Shown in pieces: positions 23,921 through 35,955 of a stretch of 64,000 bases of DNA. The stretch spans positions 2,914,001 through 2,978,000 of the forward strand of contig JAJFPB010000004.1 in the NCBI GenBank assembly GCA_020881915.1, given 5' to 3'. The notes below the pieces were generated by a model. It was not told where the DNA came from. It worked only from the letters and a program-made list of their open reading frames with translations, and ran no database searches. Origin of the DNA: Paramyrothecium sp. XJ0827 (Eukaryota; Ascomycota; Sordariomycetes; Hypocreales; Stachybotryaceae). The position numbers were made by a program, and so were the translations under genes. How positions within the stretch are numbered: the first letter of the stretch is position 1; the number at the start of each line of letters is the position of its first letter.

Positions 23921-25473
23921 TCAACCAATGACCTCGGTGTCCTGTGCCATTGCCTCTTGCCTTGACGACTCGCCGTCCCCCTCGGGTTGGACAAGCTCCT
24001 CTGATCCGTCTTCCTTGACAAACTTCCTCTCGCTGACATGCTCCTTGGCTGTTTCAGAGGTCCAGACCTTATCCTTGAAGCCACCCTGCTGACCTTCCTC
24101 GTGCGCGAAGGCGCAGTGGGGGTTGAGGCACGGGTTGAACTTGCACTTTGTTGTGACGTGCGTGAACTTGCAGTTCGGCGTAGTGCAATCGGCTCCGTTG
24201 CGGCAGAGCGGCATAGATGGGTGCTTGAAAGGGCAGCGCGGGTTTTGGCAATTGGGGAAGAACTTGCAGTCCTGCTCGCTCTGGTGGGCGAACTTCTGCG
24301 CCGGGGAGGGGTGCCGTCCAACGCACTTGCGGTTCTTGCAAGCTGCGCCGAAGCTGCAGACATCGTTGATGTCGACCGTCGTTCCCGGAGGCGCCGCTGG
24401 GGATTGATGGGCAAACTTGCACTCTCTGTTGGTGCACTTCAGATTGTACTTGCACACAGATTCCTCGGGGTTGGCGGGTTCGCGCTTCTCGCCAGACATG
24501 TCGACGTCCTGGTTCTCGGCGGAGGCGGCATCCGACTTGGCGCCATCGGCGTTGAAGTTGGCCGACTGCTGCTGGCCCCTCCTGTTCTGGTTTCTGTGGT
24601 GCGGATCATGTATCCTCTCGGAGAGCGGCTTGCCGCCCCTCCGTTGGTGTCCGAAGTTTCCGCCATTCCCACTCATCAATGTTTGTTGCAGCTGGAACAT
24701 CATCTGGTTCTGCTGCTCGAGCATCGCAACCAAATCCATCTGGCTGGGCTGTTGTCCTTGCATCATCCAATTGGGCATCTGAGGACCGCCGGCCGCCATA
24801 TTAGCCAACCCAGCCTGGATACCCGCAGCGCGGTTGTTGTTCATCCGGCCACCACGCATGCCACCTCGAGGGCCAGAGGGAGGGTTGCGCCCATGCGTAT
24901 TGATCCGCTCGCTGCCGGTCTGACCTCGAACGCGGTGCAGGACGCCATCGCCGGATCGATCCATTGCTTTTGACATTTGGCCAAGCATACGCTTGTCTCG
25001 GCCGCCTCTGGCGTTTCCATTTCGCATAGAGCGTGGTCCTGTGGGGCTGTGATAGTGAGGTCAGTACACATTGAAAAGAAGTTGGGGTAGGGGATGGCGC
25101 ACGCATTCAACTCTGCCACATCGTTGGTGTTCATATCCGTATCCATATCCGTGTTTTCGGTAGCGCTGGTGCCATCTTCTTGGGCGGCCTGGCCGCCATT
25201 CAGCTCGGCATTCAGAACCTCAATCTGGTTGAACAGCCAGGCGCAGAATTCGCGGCCGCTGGGGTCATCGGGCGATAAGCTGAGAAGGTCGTTTGAGAGT
25301 TCCGTCGCGATTTGTTCTTGCGACTTGCCGTTGACGAGCATCAGGATAACATACTCGGCAAGGGTCGAGTCATCGCTTCCGCCGGAGCCCCAGCCCACTT
25401 CCACGAGCTTGGGCAGGATGGCGGCGGTGAGCGCGTCTGCCAGCGGCGTATACAGGCTGACTTCGACAGGCAT
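23921..25473 (-). CDS. nab2: Nuclear polyadenylated RNA-binding protein Nab2 (CCCH zinc fingers)
   Basis: Two exons on the minus strand, 25473-25103 and 25046-23921, give 498 residues; the 56 bp intron has GTGCGC and CACAG ends. The N-terminal 100 residues (ADALTAAILPKLVEVGWG, then EYVILMLVNGKSQEQIATEL) match the PWI-like helical domain of Nab2. The middle is rich in Gly, Arg, Met and Gln, including RGG-type segments and an MMQGQQPSQMDLVAMLEQQN stretch. The C-terminal third has five zinc fingers: four CX5CX4CX3H (for example CKYNLKCTNRECKFAH) and a final CX4CX4CX3H (CKFNPCLNPHCAFAH). Nab2 binds poly(A), limits tail length and promotes mRNA export. The start at 25473 was chosen over an upstream in-frame ATG at 25698 because the conserved domain begins right there. 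Confidence 0.93.
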
Positions 25474-26117
25474 GTCGGCGACGCTGCGGGATCGATGGAA
25501 TGACGCGAGCGATGCTGTTCTACCAGCAGTTTGAGGCAATGATAGAAAACCTCCGAATGTGTGGCGAGCTGGCAACAAAGCTTGCGCGCGTAATGTATGA
25601 ATGGGTGGGTTAAATCGCGTCGAGATCGCAGATATCTTCAGAGGCGATTTGGAAGGGCGACAATTCTCGCGTGAGGGGAGCGGGCGATACTGTATCAACG
25701 ACGTGGTGTATTTGGCAGATGTTGACTACAAATGTCTGTCTGAAAGGATCACAAAGGAAGAAAGAATGGGTCTGGCATCACGTGACCTATCACTGCGGAC
25801 GCGAATTCCAGCCCTTTGTCCCTGGCAGCTGAATAAAGCAGTATTGTATCACTTTCTACATGAGTCCGTTGATGCAGTCAACTGGTCAACGCTAGTGAGC
25901 GTTGGCTAGAAGGAGAAAGAATCTGCTTAGCGACTCAAAACGTCTGGTTGGGCGCTGCATCACATCATCAATTGCATGCTGCTGCACGACGAACGGTTTG
26001 GACAACGCTTGGCAGGTGGCGACATTACTAAACATGTGCAGAGGTACCTACTATATCCGAGCTCTGTCCTTTGGCCAATCAAGTTACTTTGTTTATGTAA
26101 GGTACTTTGTTGGTCTC

Positions 26118-26145
26118 GCGTCGGAGCATTTGCGTCGGAGCATTT
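26118..26145. repeat. Two-copy 14-bp direct repeat
   Basis: The unit gcgtcggagcattt occurs twice back to back with no mismatch (26118-26131 and 26132-26145) in intergenic DNA, beside a TAAGGTAC motif. Function is unknown. Confidence 0.8.
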
Positions 26146-28167
26146 GTTACCCTAGACAATCTTCTCCAACCTAGAAATCCAACCTTGCTGCTTGTTTTCT
26201 TTTGGCGGCGACCGCTCGACAGCTTTGGTTTGCTAGGTCATTTTAAAGTCGGCCCTTGTCACCTTGTCGTGGTCTTTGAATTGGCTCGGTCTGGTAGAGC
26301 TCGAGTGACTGACGTTGGCAATCTTGAAGTAGTCCCATATATCACAGAGCATGCGGCGACTTCCGCACGCTGCGGCTTCACGGGGCTCGACATTCTGTGC
26401 CAGCACATGGAGTTAATCTGTATCTAATTTCACCAACATTATGATACTGTAGTGCCTCCATGTCAACAACATCATGCTAGATGAACATGTGTTTGTATTA
26501 TAAGATAAGCGCCCGGTAGTCAGCTATAGTCATGAATACTGCAACACCCAGCTCCTAGTAAGACAAGTGGACACTACCTTATCCGTAAAAAACCACAGGT
26601 ACCCCGATCTTGTTACAGTATAACTGTAGTGTCAACAATATAAGGTAGCTTTTTATATCTCCATGACCTGCCAGGACTTCTACCGAGTATGATTAAGCAT
26701 GGAGCCCTCGTCACATCACTTCAGCAATTTACTGGCCGAGATCCTGGACTAGTATGTGCGTGTGCTTCCCGCATCCACCTACTTGGAAGTAGAGGCGAGG
26801 TTTTGATGCCACGCGAAAAAGTGACAGTTAAGACCATATGTAGCTTGCAGTATTTTTTCTTTCTTTCAAATGACAGGCCGCATATGCGTACGGGTTGGCG
26901 TTTCTGATCAAGTGACCTGTTTCGCAGCATTCCGACGCCTTGCTTGCTGAAGCATTGGCCGCTACAGCATGACAGAGTCTGAATGGTTCGTCCCTTTGAG
27001 TTATGCAGGCGCTGCGCACCGGCCATGTCTTAAATCAGCTCCCACGAACGGGGTGGTCTACGGGCGACCGCACCTTGAAATTAGTCTGTGCTGCATCCGC
27101 TGATAGTGCGAAGACGGGAGCTCGCTATCGGGAGCTTTTCTCCACCACCCCATATCCTGCGGCCGACTCGGATCGCCAGGCCTGTATGGATTGGCCTGTA
27201 TGGGACGTAACGCGAGGCAAGGTGAAGTAACCATTACCTTGGAGGTATCTCACCACCCACCCCTCACTCACGCACCGCACGAACGCTACCTTGTTCTCGT
27301 GAGGGCCGTCGTTCTTGTTCAGATGAATGCAACCCTCGATTCCTCAGCCTTGCACTGCTCAGTCCCTGCAAGTGCGGGGACGAAAACCTTCGCTTGCACA
27401 ACCGTCGAATCAACGGCAGGCCCTGCGGAAACACATGACGAAGGGCTGAGGAGGGGAAACCACTGATGGACGATCCCCGCCGTGGTGTTGCTGGCGGTGC
27501 AACCCTGCGGTGTCACTTTGGCCAATTCGCGGTGCAACCTCCAGCCTCCTTGGAGGGGCGGGTGACTGGAGTAAAAAAGTGAGACCTTCAGATGGGCCCT
27601 GGATCGAACCGGCCAGCAAACGCGTGCACGCGGCACGGGCAGAAAGAAGGTTTCGGCCCCCTCCCGTCTCCAAACCCGGGTTGAACGGCCTGGGCATCCT
27701 TGCTGGTCATCCCTCGAGCACTCCTCCGTCTCAATTGATGAACCAAGTCCCGAGGACGATCGTTATATTAATCCCCTTTATGCTACCGCCTCTGCAACCC
27801 CGGGGCCCCCCTCTGGAAAGACCTCATTCGCCGTCCCGCACTCTTATCGCACCGGTCGACTCCTGCAAAACCCCATAGATACAGTGCAGTGCAATAAACC
27901 CGGAGCCCTTCCTGGATCAACACCAAGATCGACGTAACGTTGCGCGCCCGTGACCGGGTGTCATTTCTCCTCCTCTCCACACCCAGTGGTCTGAACTCCA
28001 ATATTCTCCGCACCACACCCGGCCTGAGCATCATCGACGAGGCAGGGAAGCTTTGGTCGGTTGATTGGCTTCGTCGAAAAACGCCCTGGTTGCACCCGGC
28101 CTTGCAGGGCATGCTCAGGTTGGCGACCATACGCATGCGTGCATCGCCCGTGTCACATTCCACAACT

Positions 28168-28175
28168 TATAAATA
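28168..28175 (+). promoter_or_regulatory. Probable TATA box of the hexosaminidase gene
   Basis: The sequence TATAAATA lies 186 bp upstream of the hexosaminidase ATG. It is followed by a CT-rich stretch, which is the usual layout of a regulated fungal promoter. Placement is by consensus only. Confidence 0.5.
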
Positions 28176-28360
28176 ATACATACTGCGACCCTGGCCTTTG
28201 TCTGTCCCGTCGCTTTGTCTCATCTTTATCGACACGTGCTATCCAGCAAGATTCCCCGGATATTGCATGCGCTCGCCGTATGTGAATCCTCGCAAGCCGC
28301 CAACCTCCCAACCGCATCCTAGTGATTTGGTCAGCTCGCTGCCAGGAAAACCATCAGGCC

Positions 28361-30264
28361 ATGCTTCTCAAGCCCATCCTCACGGTCGCGGCTCTGCTGC
28401 TGAGCCCTGCCGACGCCCTATGGCCAGTGCCTAAGAAGCTCTCCACAGGCAAAGAAGTGCTGTGGATTGACCAGAATGTCAAGGTCACTTACAATGGAGA
28501 ACCTGTACGCTGGACTCCTCCCAGCTCCTCCTTCCACCATGAGTATGATGCTAAAATAAGCACGATTAACCAGATTCCATTCGGATACGGCTACACGGCT
28601 ACTCCCGGTGCCAAGTTCAACAGCAAAGACGTGGTCCAAGGCGGAGTCTCCCGAACCTTCCAGCACATCTTCGAACAAAACTTTGTCCCCTGGAGGTTAA
28701 ACCCACGCGAGTCTGATTTCGAGCCTGGTACCAGAGGGAAGAAAAAGTTCGTCAAGTCGATCAAGATTGAACAGACCAAGAAAGACCACCCCAAAAACTT
28801 CAAGCCGCTAGACAACACCGTAGACGAGTCCTACACCCTGACCCTGTCTGCCAATGGCGAAGCCACGATCAAGTCTAGGTCATATATCGGCAGCCTCCGA
28901 GGCCTCGAAACCTTCTCTCAGCTCTTCTTCCAGCACAGCTCGGGCAATGCTTGGTACACCAAGCAAGCGCCCGTTTCAATCGAGGACTCCCCCGAGTTCC
29001 CGCACCGCGGCGTCCTCCTCGACACCTCGCGCAACTGGTTCGAGATCGAGGATATCAAGAGAACCATTGACGCCATGGCCTGGAACAAGCTGAATCGTCT
29101 GCACCTCCACATCACTGACTCACAGTCGTGGCCCATCGAGATTCCAGCCCTGCCGAGGCTGACCGAGAAGGGTGCTTACCGCCCGGGACTGACATACTCA
29201 CCTTCTGATATTGCAGGTATTTACGAGTACGGCATCCAACGCGGTGTGCATGTCATCATGGAGATTGACATGCCTGGCCACATTGGCGTTGTCGACCTTG
29301 CCTACAAGGACTTGATCGTAGCGTACAATGCGCAGCCATACCACTGGTGGTGCGCCCAACCCCCATGCGGCGCCTTCCGGCTGAACAGCAGCAAAGTCTA
29401 CGATTTCCTTGACGACTTGTTTGATGATCTCTTGCCGCGCATTGCGCCGTACACCTCCTACTTCCACACTGGTGGTGACGAGCTGAACGCCAACGATTCC
29501 ATGCTGGACCCAGATGTCCGGTCCAACGACACGGCGGTCCTCCAGCCGCTGTTGCAAAAGTTCATCGACTTCGTCCATGGCAAGGTCAGCAAGGCAGGCT
29601 TGACGCCGCTTGTGTGGGAGGAGATGTACACGGATTGGAACATTTCGCTGAGCAAAGACACTGTCATCCAGTCGTGGCTTGGCGGTGGAGCTGTCAAAGA
29701 GATCGCAGAGGCAGGCCACAAGGTTATCGACAGCAACTACAACTTTTGGGTAAGTGAGATGCGGACCCGAGGTCCCCGGCATGCGTCGCGCGGGAGAGAA
29801 AATAAGGAATGCTGACAAGACATGCTTGCTTTTAGTACCTTGACTGCGGCCGTGGAGCGTGGCTCAACTTTGAGAACGGCGGAGCCTATAGACAATTCTG
29901 GCCTTTCAACGACTGGTGCGGGCCGACCAAGAGCTGGCGGCTTGTGTATTCGCACGACCCCAGGGCTGGCCTCTCCAGGGAGGCGGCGAAGAGGGTGCTA
30001 GGAGGGGAGGTGGCGGTATGGACCGAGTCGATTGACCCTCAATCGCTCGACACAATCATCTGGCCGCGAGCGAGCGCGGCAGGAGAAGTGTTGTGGTCAG
30101 GCAGGTATGACGCCTCTGGCCAGAACAGAAGCCAGTATGAGGCATCGCCACGTATTGAGGAGATGCGGGAGCGGATGGTGGCGCGAGGCGTGCGGGCGGC
30201 AGCGTTGACGCAGCTCTTCTGCGTGCAGAACTCACCCGAGGAATGCGCATTTGTGCCGACATGA
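28361..30264 (+). CDS. Secreted beta-N-acetylhexosaminidase, glycoside hydrolase family 20
   Basis: Exons 28361-29749 and 29836-30264 give 605 residues, the usual fungal size; the 86 bp intron has GTAAGT and TTTTAG ends. A signal peptide is clear (LLKPILTVAALLLSPADAL after Met1). The GH20 barrel has HRGVLLDTSRNWFEIEDIKR, the metal-free active-site stretch LHLHITDSQSWPIE, EIDMPGHIGVVDLAYKDLI and the catalytic pair in FHTGGDELN, with D373 and E374. The substrate-assisted mechanism uses these two residues to remove terminal GlcNAc or GalNAc. The likely role is release of GlcNAc from chitin oligomers during wall turnover and chitin use outside the cell. The region between the signal peptide and the barrel resembles the propeptide and zincin-like domain of fungal enzymes. 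I chose the ATG at 28361 because it places the signal peptide at the N-terminus; an upstream in-frame ATG at 28322 would bury it. Confidence 0.95.
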
Positions 30265-31939
30265 TGACATTCAGTTGACGTTATATGTCGATGCCACAGC
30301 GTAACTAGCCCATGAAGAATGCAACCAAGAAATGCAAATAGCAATTGATATTTGGTATATACATGCCGTGCGCAAACAGCACAATCGATGATGCTATGGT
30401 CAATGCTTGTGGAACTAGGCTGATGTTCAGATGACATGGACTAGAATAACTCAGTCAGAATTGCTGTGACGTACACATACGCATTCCCACGAGCCACCGG
30501 TTCGATCGATTTCATCAGACCACACGCGAGCGGCAGCGCGGGCTGTACCCGGAAGCTTAGCGGACACGGAGACACACATTGGGCCGATGGGCCGGTTCGG
30601 AGGCTGGCCCGGGCTCCGGGGATACTACCAAGGAGTGGGGAAGCAGCAGCGGCAGCAACAGCAGCAGTAGTGAAGGCCGCGTGAGTGAGCGAGCCACGCC
30701 CCCTCATGCAGATCCCGAAGTCGCTTTTCTGCGCGCGCAAGCTGTTCTGTAGCCTACATGGAGGCTGTTGTCTGGACCCGACGATCTTGGTGCCTATAGC
30801 GGCAACTCAGTCGCAGGTTTTGGGGCAAGGATAAATCGAGCGAGAGGTAATACGAGGCTCAAAGGGAGGAGGGCTTGTGGGAAGTGGGGAGGGAGCGGCG
30901 GTTCCCATCTAGTATGACAATCATATTTATCAATCACAATGCGGCACGCATGCTGAGGCGGTGGATGATGATGTTCGGGGATAGAGTAAACATCAAGAGG
31001 GTTTCGCGCACAGGACCAACAGTCGGTGTAACAGGACCCTTTGACAGCCAGCCAGTCCAGTCCGTTCGCCGATGCGAAGAGGTAGCTTTTACGGGCAAGC
31101 ACTTCGCTAAGGGTTGGGTCGAGGAACAGGGATGCCTGTCACAGATGGGCCCGAGAAAAGGTGCGCGGCGGGGCACGGCCAGAGAGGTAAGTAAGTCTAG
31201 CAGGTAGGTAAGTACCTTCCACTGCGCGCCGTAAGTGAGGGTACTTGTCTACCCACTGTGAGAGCACATGTTTCAAACCCATTCTCCAACGATCGATGTT
31301 TAACAACGAGGTACCGCACCTTTCTGGATCGACCGGGACCGGGATTCGACAGGAAGTGCTTCTCTGGTCATTACGGATACTCGCCAGAGAAGGTACAGAA
31401 AACGGGGCCGGAAGGAAATGCAGACTATGCCCATTGCAGGATCCAGGTCGTGGTGGGACCGCCGCGTCTAATGTGTGGGGAGAGGAGAAGGCGCTTTGGC
31501 CGCAAGCGAGGGAGGCAAGCCGGATGGCCGGCTGTGGGGAAGAGAAGAAGTTCTGAGGAGCAGGCAGACGAGGCGGGGACGAGAAAACCCATGGATGGGC
31601 CGGACGGAGGGAGGGAAGACGTGTCGAGCGATTGAAATTTGCGTTGGTCAAGGTAAAGAGGGGAGAGTCTTGCTGAACCGAGGCTCAAGACGAAAGCGCA
31701 TGTCATGTCTGGGTGTAAGTGCCACCACGAGACTGCACCCAATCCAGAAAAGCCATCAGACGGCCTTGAACTAGCAAGACATATCATGACATGAAATTAC
31801 ATGGAGCTTCAAACAAGACACAGAACAAAATACATATTGCTCGAGAGCCGGGAAAACTCCTTTATCTCAAGATGTCGTCTAGGAACCACTCAACATTATG
31901 CATGGCGTACAAAAAAGCACAGAAAGGAGAAGCCAAACC

Positions 31940-31976
31940 CAAAAAAAAAAAAAAAAAAAAGAAGAAAAAGAAAAAC
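31940..31976. repeat. A-rich homopolymer tract
   Basis: An uninterrupted run of about 20 A residues is followed by GAAGAAAAAGAAAAA on the plus strand. It lies in intergenic DNA. I see no element body or target duplication around it that would identify it as a retroelement tail. Confidence 0.85.
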
Positions 31977-33240
31977 ACCAAACGGTCGTTCGATGGTTGC
32001 AGGGATGCGCACGTCCAGTCTTTAGTGATGCAGGTGGTGGATACGTTACCCGCGGGCTTGGATGGTTTGGGCATAGACAATGGAACAAAACGTCCTACGA
32101 GATTGCTTCGTAGGTGAGGTTGGCACGAGGGGGGGGCAACTAGAACCATCTACATGCTATTTGTCTTTCACTCGGAGGCTCGTTCCCTTTCTTCTTCTCT
32201 TCTGTCTGGTTCTGCTGATGGGCTAAGTAACAAGAGTCGTTGTCATGGCCAGGGGCTCGGATGGAGTGTAAATGAAATCATGCCTGCCCACGTCCCTCCG
32301 CCGCATGCACCCTCCATCGCTGTCGGCCTGTATCTGGCTGCACCTTTACCTTATGTATCCGTACTCTATACATGACAGGGCTCATGCAGGTGATTCCTGC
32401 AACGGCGTAGTCTGCAAAGCGGCACTGCAGCTTGTCCGAGGGGTCCGTAGACGACATTGCATCTACACAGTACAGTTGTAGATCAGATGCAGCCAGCCTC
32501 AGCAAGGATCGTGACTATGACCATGCTCGTGAACATGACCACCGCCTTAGTCTGTCAGTTTTGGCCGTCGACAGCATTTCAACCCACTCGTTTCAATTGT
32601 TTCTTCCATTCGCCGTGTTGTCGCCGGCCCCCCCGGCGCGAAACCCTAGAGCCCCTGCTCAAATTCCCCTCCTTCCACCTCCCACCCCCTTCAGGGTCCC
32701 CGTCGTCATCGCCGGTGTCATCACCATCCATCTCTGCATGATTGGGTTATCGCGTTTCTAGTCCGCACCTTCAACCCCCCCATGTCAACTTTTGAAGCTT
32801 TTGCGCCATCGTCTACCTCGGCAACGAGGTGCCAGGGCGGGATGCCGAATCTGAAGGGCACACTCTGTCCAGCAGTCCCGACGGCAAGAGATGCACAAAA
32901 GCAATCAGCCCAAGGACTCATGCTCCTTGAACCACATAATTGAACTTGGCCATTGTTCCCTGGGACAACCGAGCCGGAGCTTAAGCTTGGCGCAACACCT
33001 GCCTCGATTTGGCAGAAGCGACGAAACGCTTGCGCTTTGTCCTGTCCACTTGGTCCTTCGGCTTCCCTTCTAGACGCTAGCTTGCCGAGTCTCGACGTTC
33101 CATGATCCATAACCTACCTTCTGATACCCAGTGCTGACCCTTGGAAGAGAGGGGCGCTAGTTGTCCCGAGCCTCCGCCCACCACCCACCCACCATCTGCA
33201 GCGTGCGAGCCATGCCTTGGCAGCTCCGCCCTTGTAGTCA

Positions 33241-33299
33241 GTCCGAGAGCGTAGCGAAGCAAGTACTGCACTGGGCTGTACTTCGCTACGCTCTCGGAC
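33241..33299. repeat. Perfect 19-bp inverted repeat with a 21-nt loop
   Basis: The left arm at 33241-33259 (gtccgagagcgtagcgaag) is the exact reverse complement of the right arm at 33281-33299. The loop of 21 nt contains an AGTAC that can pair with the GTACT at 33278-33282, extending or competing with the stem. It lies about 600 bp upstream of the P450 start codon. It could be a regulatory hairpin, a fold-back element remnant or a small-RNA precursor. Confidence 0.9.
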
Positions 33300-33512
33300 A
33301 TGGGATCAAGATCCCAAACCACCTCTTTTCCATCTCCCGTCAAATCGTCCGCCCCGCTCCCGCACACGGACGCTTTCTTTTTCCATTGCTGGGGGCTTCG
33401 CCAGGGTCCCATTGGCTCACTCCTAGCGAACTCCAGACTCCATGGCACCTTGACGTGCAGCCGACCTGACCTACCATCAGGTGTGTAGATATATGAATAT
33501 AGTAGGTATGTG

Positions 33513-33520
33513 TATATATA
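33513..33520 (+). promoter_or_regulatory. Possible TATA box of the P450 gene
   Basis: TATATATA occurs 375 bp upstream of the P450 ATG in an otherwise GC-rich stretch and is followed by a CT-rich leader-like region. This is a consensus match only. Confidence 0.35.
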
Positions 33521-33895
33521 CGATGACCTAGGCCGGATCCCTCGACCCACCATCTCGAACCCGTCCTCAGGTGTTCCGAGTTTCTGTAGGTCCCTGTTCC
33601 CACGTTTTTGTCTCAACCTCATTCTTCTTTTCCATGGCCTTTTTCTGACGCAAGTTTGTGGTACAGATTATCCGATTTGTGTGGGAGCGCAAGCACGCTT
33701 CTATCGCCCGCCACTCCCCTTTCCACATCATCATCTCGCTTACAGCCGCCATCAACACCACGGCCTGCATTTCAGCAGCTCCTCTCGCCTCGCCTCGCGC
33801 GCACCTTGATTCACTCAGAGGCGTTGGCCTTGCATCCGTTTCTCCTCTAAGAAACCAGCCGGAGCCTCGTTCAGGCTTCTCCAGCTGCCTTCACC

Positions 33896-35775
33896 ATGGG
33901 TCTAGTCGAGACCATCCTGGAGCACCTTTCCTTCAAGGCTGCTGCCATCATTCTAGGAACTTCCTTCACCCTCTGGGTCCTCCTCAGCCGACTCAATGAA
34001 TATCTACGCATCAAGAAATTGGGCAACTATGGCCAGTCGATCCCAAGCTACATGCCTCTTGGTATTACACCCAGCCCACCCTTTCATCCTTCACCTCTCG
34101 ACTGTCTCTTTCGTGTCCTGTCTCAGCGGCAGGCGCCTGCACAACCTACAATCAGAAGCCCAGTTGGAGAAACCTGTTGCCAACCTTAGTACTGACCAGA
34201 CTTGCGCTAGGCCTCGACATCATCGCTGCCAATGTTCGATCCACCCTCGCTCACAAGAACATGGAGCACTGGCGGGACAAATGGTTCGGCCCCATCGGCC
34301 ACTATACCATCGAGACCCGAATCCTGAACCAGCGCATTGTCTTCACAGCCGAACCCGACAACATCAAGGCCATCCTCGCCACCCAGTTCGCCGACTACGG
34401 CAAAGGCGAACCGTTCCACGCCGAGTGGAAGGACTTCCTCGGCGACAGCATCTTCACCACTGACGGCCACCAGTGGCACACCAGCCGCCAGCTCATCCGG
34501 CCCCAGTTCACCCGCGACCGCGTCAGCGACCTGCACTGCTTCGAGACGCACATGCAGACCCTCTTCCGCGCCATTGCCAACGGCGGGCCCCTCCAGGGCG
34601 AGAACCAGAAGGTGGACGAGGCCAGCGTCAACGGCAAAATTCTAGATATCAGCGACCTCTTCTTCCGCTACACGCTCGATGTTACCACCGACTTCCTTCT
34701 TGGAACCGATGTCAAGTCATTGTCGTGAGTCTCCCCCCCCCCCACCCGCGCAACCGAGGCGCAATGTGCCGTGATCAACACCTGATTCGTCCTGCATCAT
34801 GCCTTCTCAACCCTCACCACCCAAACTTGCTAACTGTCCCCTTTCTGCAGGAACCCCAGGCAAGAGTTTGCCGAGGCCTTCAACGAAGTCCAGCGTATGC
34901 AGAACCTCATTGTCCGGACCTCCAAGCTCCGCCATTTTGTGCCCAAGAAGAGCTTCTGGTCCAGCCTCAAGGTTGTCAATGAATTTATCAACCAGTACAT
35001 CCAACGCGCCCTTCTCCTCAGCCCGGAAGAGCTCGCCAACAACACTAAGTCCGACAAGGGTTACACATTCCTTCACGAGCTCGCCAGCTTCACTCGGGAC
35101 CCCAAGGTCCTCCGTGACCAGCTGATTGCCATCCTCCTCGCCGGCCGCGACACCACGGCATCTACCCTTTCGTGGGCCATTTACGAGCTTGGCCGCTACC
35201 CAGAATCTGTTGCCAAGCTGCGCAAGGAGATCCTCGACACCATTGGCCTGGACCGCACCCCGACTTATGAGGATGTCAAGAACATGCCCTACCTCAAGGC
35301 CATCCTGAACGAGGTCCTGCGCCTCTACCCTGTCGTCCCCTTCAATGTCCGCCTCGCCCTCAAGGACACCACCCTGCCCCGAGGCGGTGGCAAGGACGGC
35401 TCGGAGCCTCTGCCCGTCCTCAAGGACACTCCTGTCGGCTACTCTACCCTCGTCATGCAGCGCCGCGCCGACTTGTACCCCCCCGTGTCCGAGACCTTCC
35501 CCGACCCACAAGTCTTCAGCCCCGAGCGCTGGGCCAACTGGCACCCCAAGGCCTTCGACTACGTCCCTTTCAACGCCGGACCGCGCATCTGCATCGGCCA
35601 GCAGTTCGCCCTCACGGAGATGAGCTATGTTCTCTGCCGCTTGTTCCAGCGATTCGACCGCGTCAAGAGCTACATGCACGATATCGACGGTGGCGATCCC
35701 ACCCTCAAGGCCGATATCGTGCTGTCGCCGGGACAGGGTGTCATGGTGGCTTTCTGGGAGGCCAAGGCGGAGTAA
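33896..35775 (+). CDS. Cytochrome P450, CYP52-like (alkane or fatty acid hydroxylase type)
   Basis: Exons 33896-34061, 34211-34724 and 34851-35775 give 534 residues. Introns of 149 and 126 bp have GTATTA/GCTAG and GTGAGT/TGCAG ends; the second starts with a long C run. An N-terminal membrane anchor (KAAAIILGTSFTLWVLLSRL) tethers it to the ER. The I-helix AGRDTTAS is near residue 323, the K-helix region is NEVLRLYPVVPFNVR, and the haem loop FNAGPRICIGQQFALTE has its ligand at C474. This haem loop is the CYP52-type signature, so omega-hydroxylation of alkanes or fatty acids is the likeliest reaction; the exact CYP subfamily cannot be set from here. It is convergent with the aminotransferase, whose stop is 180 bp away. 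No polyketide or peptide synthetase lies nearby, so a secondary-metabolite role is not indicated. Confidence 0.93.
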
Positions 35776-35955
35776 TCTGGAGAAGAAAAAGGGGAAAAAG
35801 AGTCTTTTCCCCATTTCTGTACATGCAATGAACGGACATGACCTGACGAATTTAGCAATTGTATAATCTCCTCTTTTGTAGCTTTTTTAGAAAATCTACG
35901 CTATGATACCGTGACGCGGGCTCTTATCTGGTGTTCTTGTGCACAATGCCTGCCC

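Larger units (their letters stand above)
25474..28360. other. Divergent intergenic region (2.9 kb) between Nab2 and the hexosaminidase
   Basis: No supported gene lies here. The stretch 26430-26660 is AT-rich, with several TACCTTA/TAAGGTA heptamers (26098, 26575, 26641). A 14-bp unit is repeated directly twice at 26118-26145. The 102-codon frame at 25601-25909 has no recognisable content. The last 200 bp carry a TATA box for the hexosaminidase. Confidence 0.55.
30265..33895. other. Long intergenic region (3.6 kb) before the P450, no supported gene
   Basis: No gene is supported on either strand. It contains CAG-like trinucleotide repeats near 30646-30670, an A-rich tract at 31940-31976, a perfect 19-bp inverted repeat at 33241-33299 and a TATATATA at 33513-33520. 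The final 300 bp before the P450 are CT-rich and look like its leader. Open frames up to about 180 codons overlap on both strands and encode nothing I recognise. Confidence 0.55.

Noticed and set aside
24038..24973. 311-codon open frame on the plus strand
   Set aside because: It lies antisense to the zinc-finger half of Nab2 and is explained by that gene's codon bias.
31940..31976. A-tract as the tail of a LINE or SINE
   Set aside because: No reverse transcriptase, tRNA-like head or flanking target duplication is visible.
34807..35814. 335-codon open frame on the minus strand
   Set aside because: It is antisense to the last P450 exon; the P450 has all its catalytic motifs.
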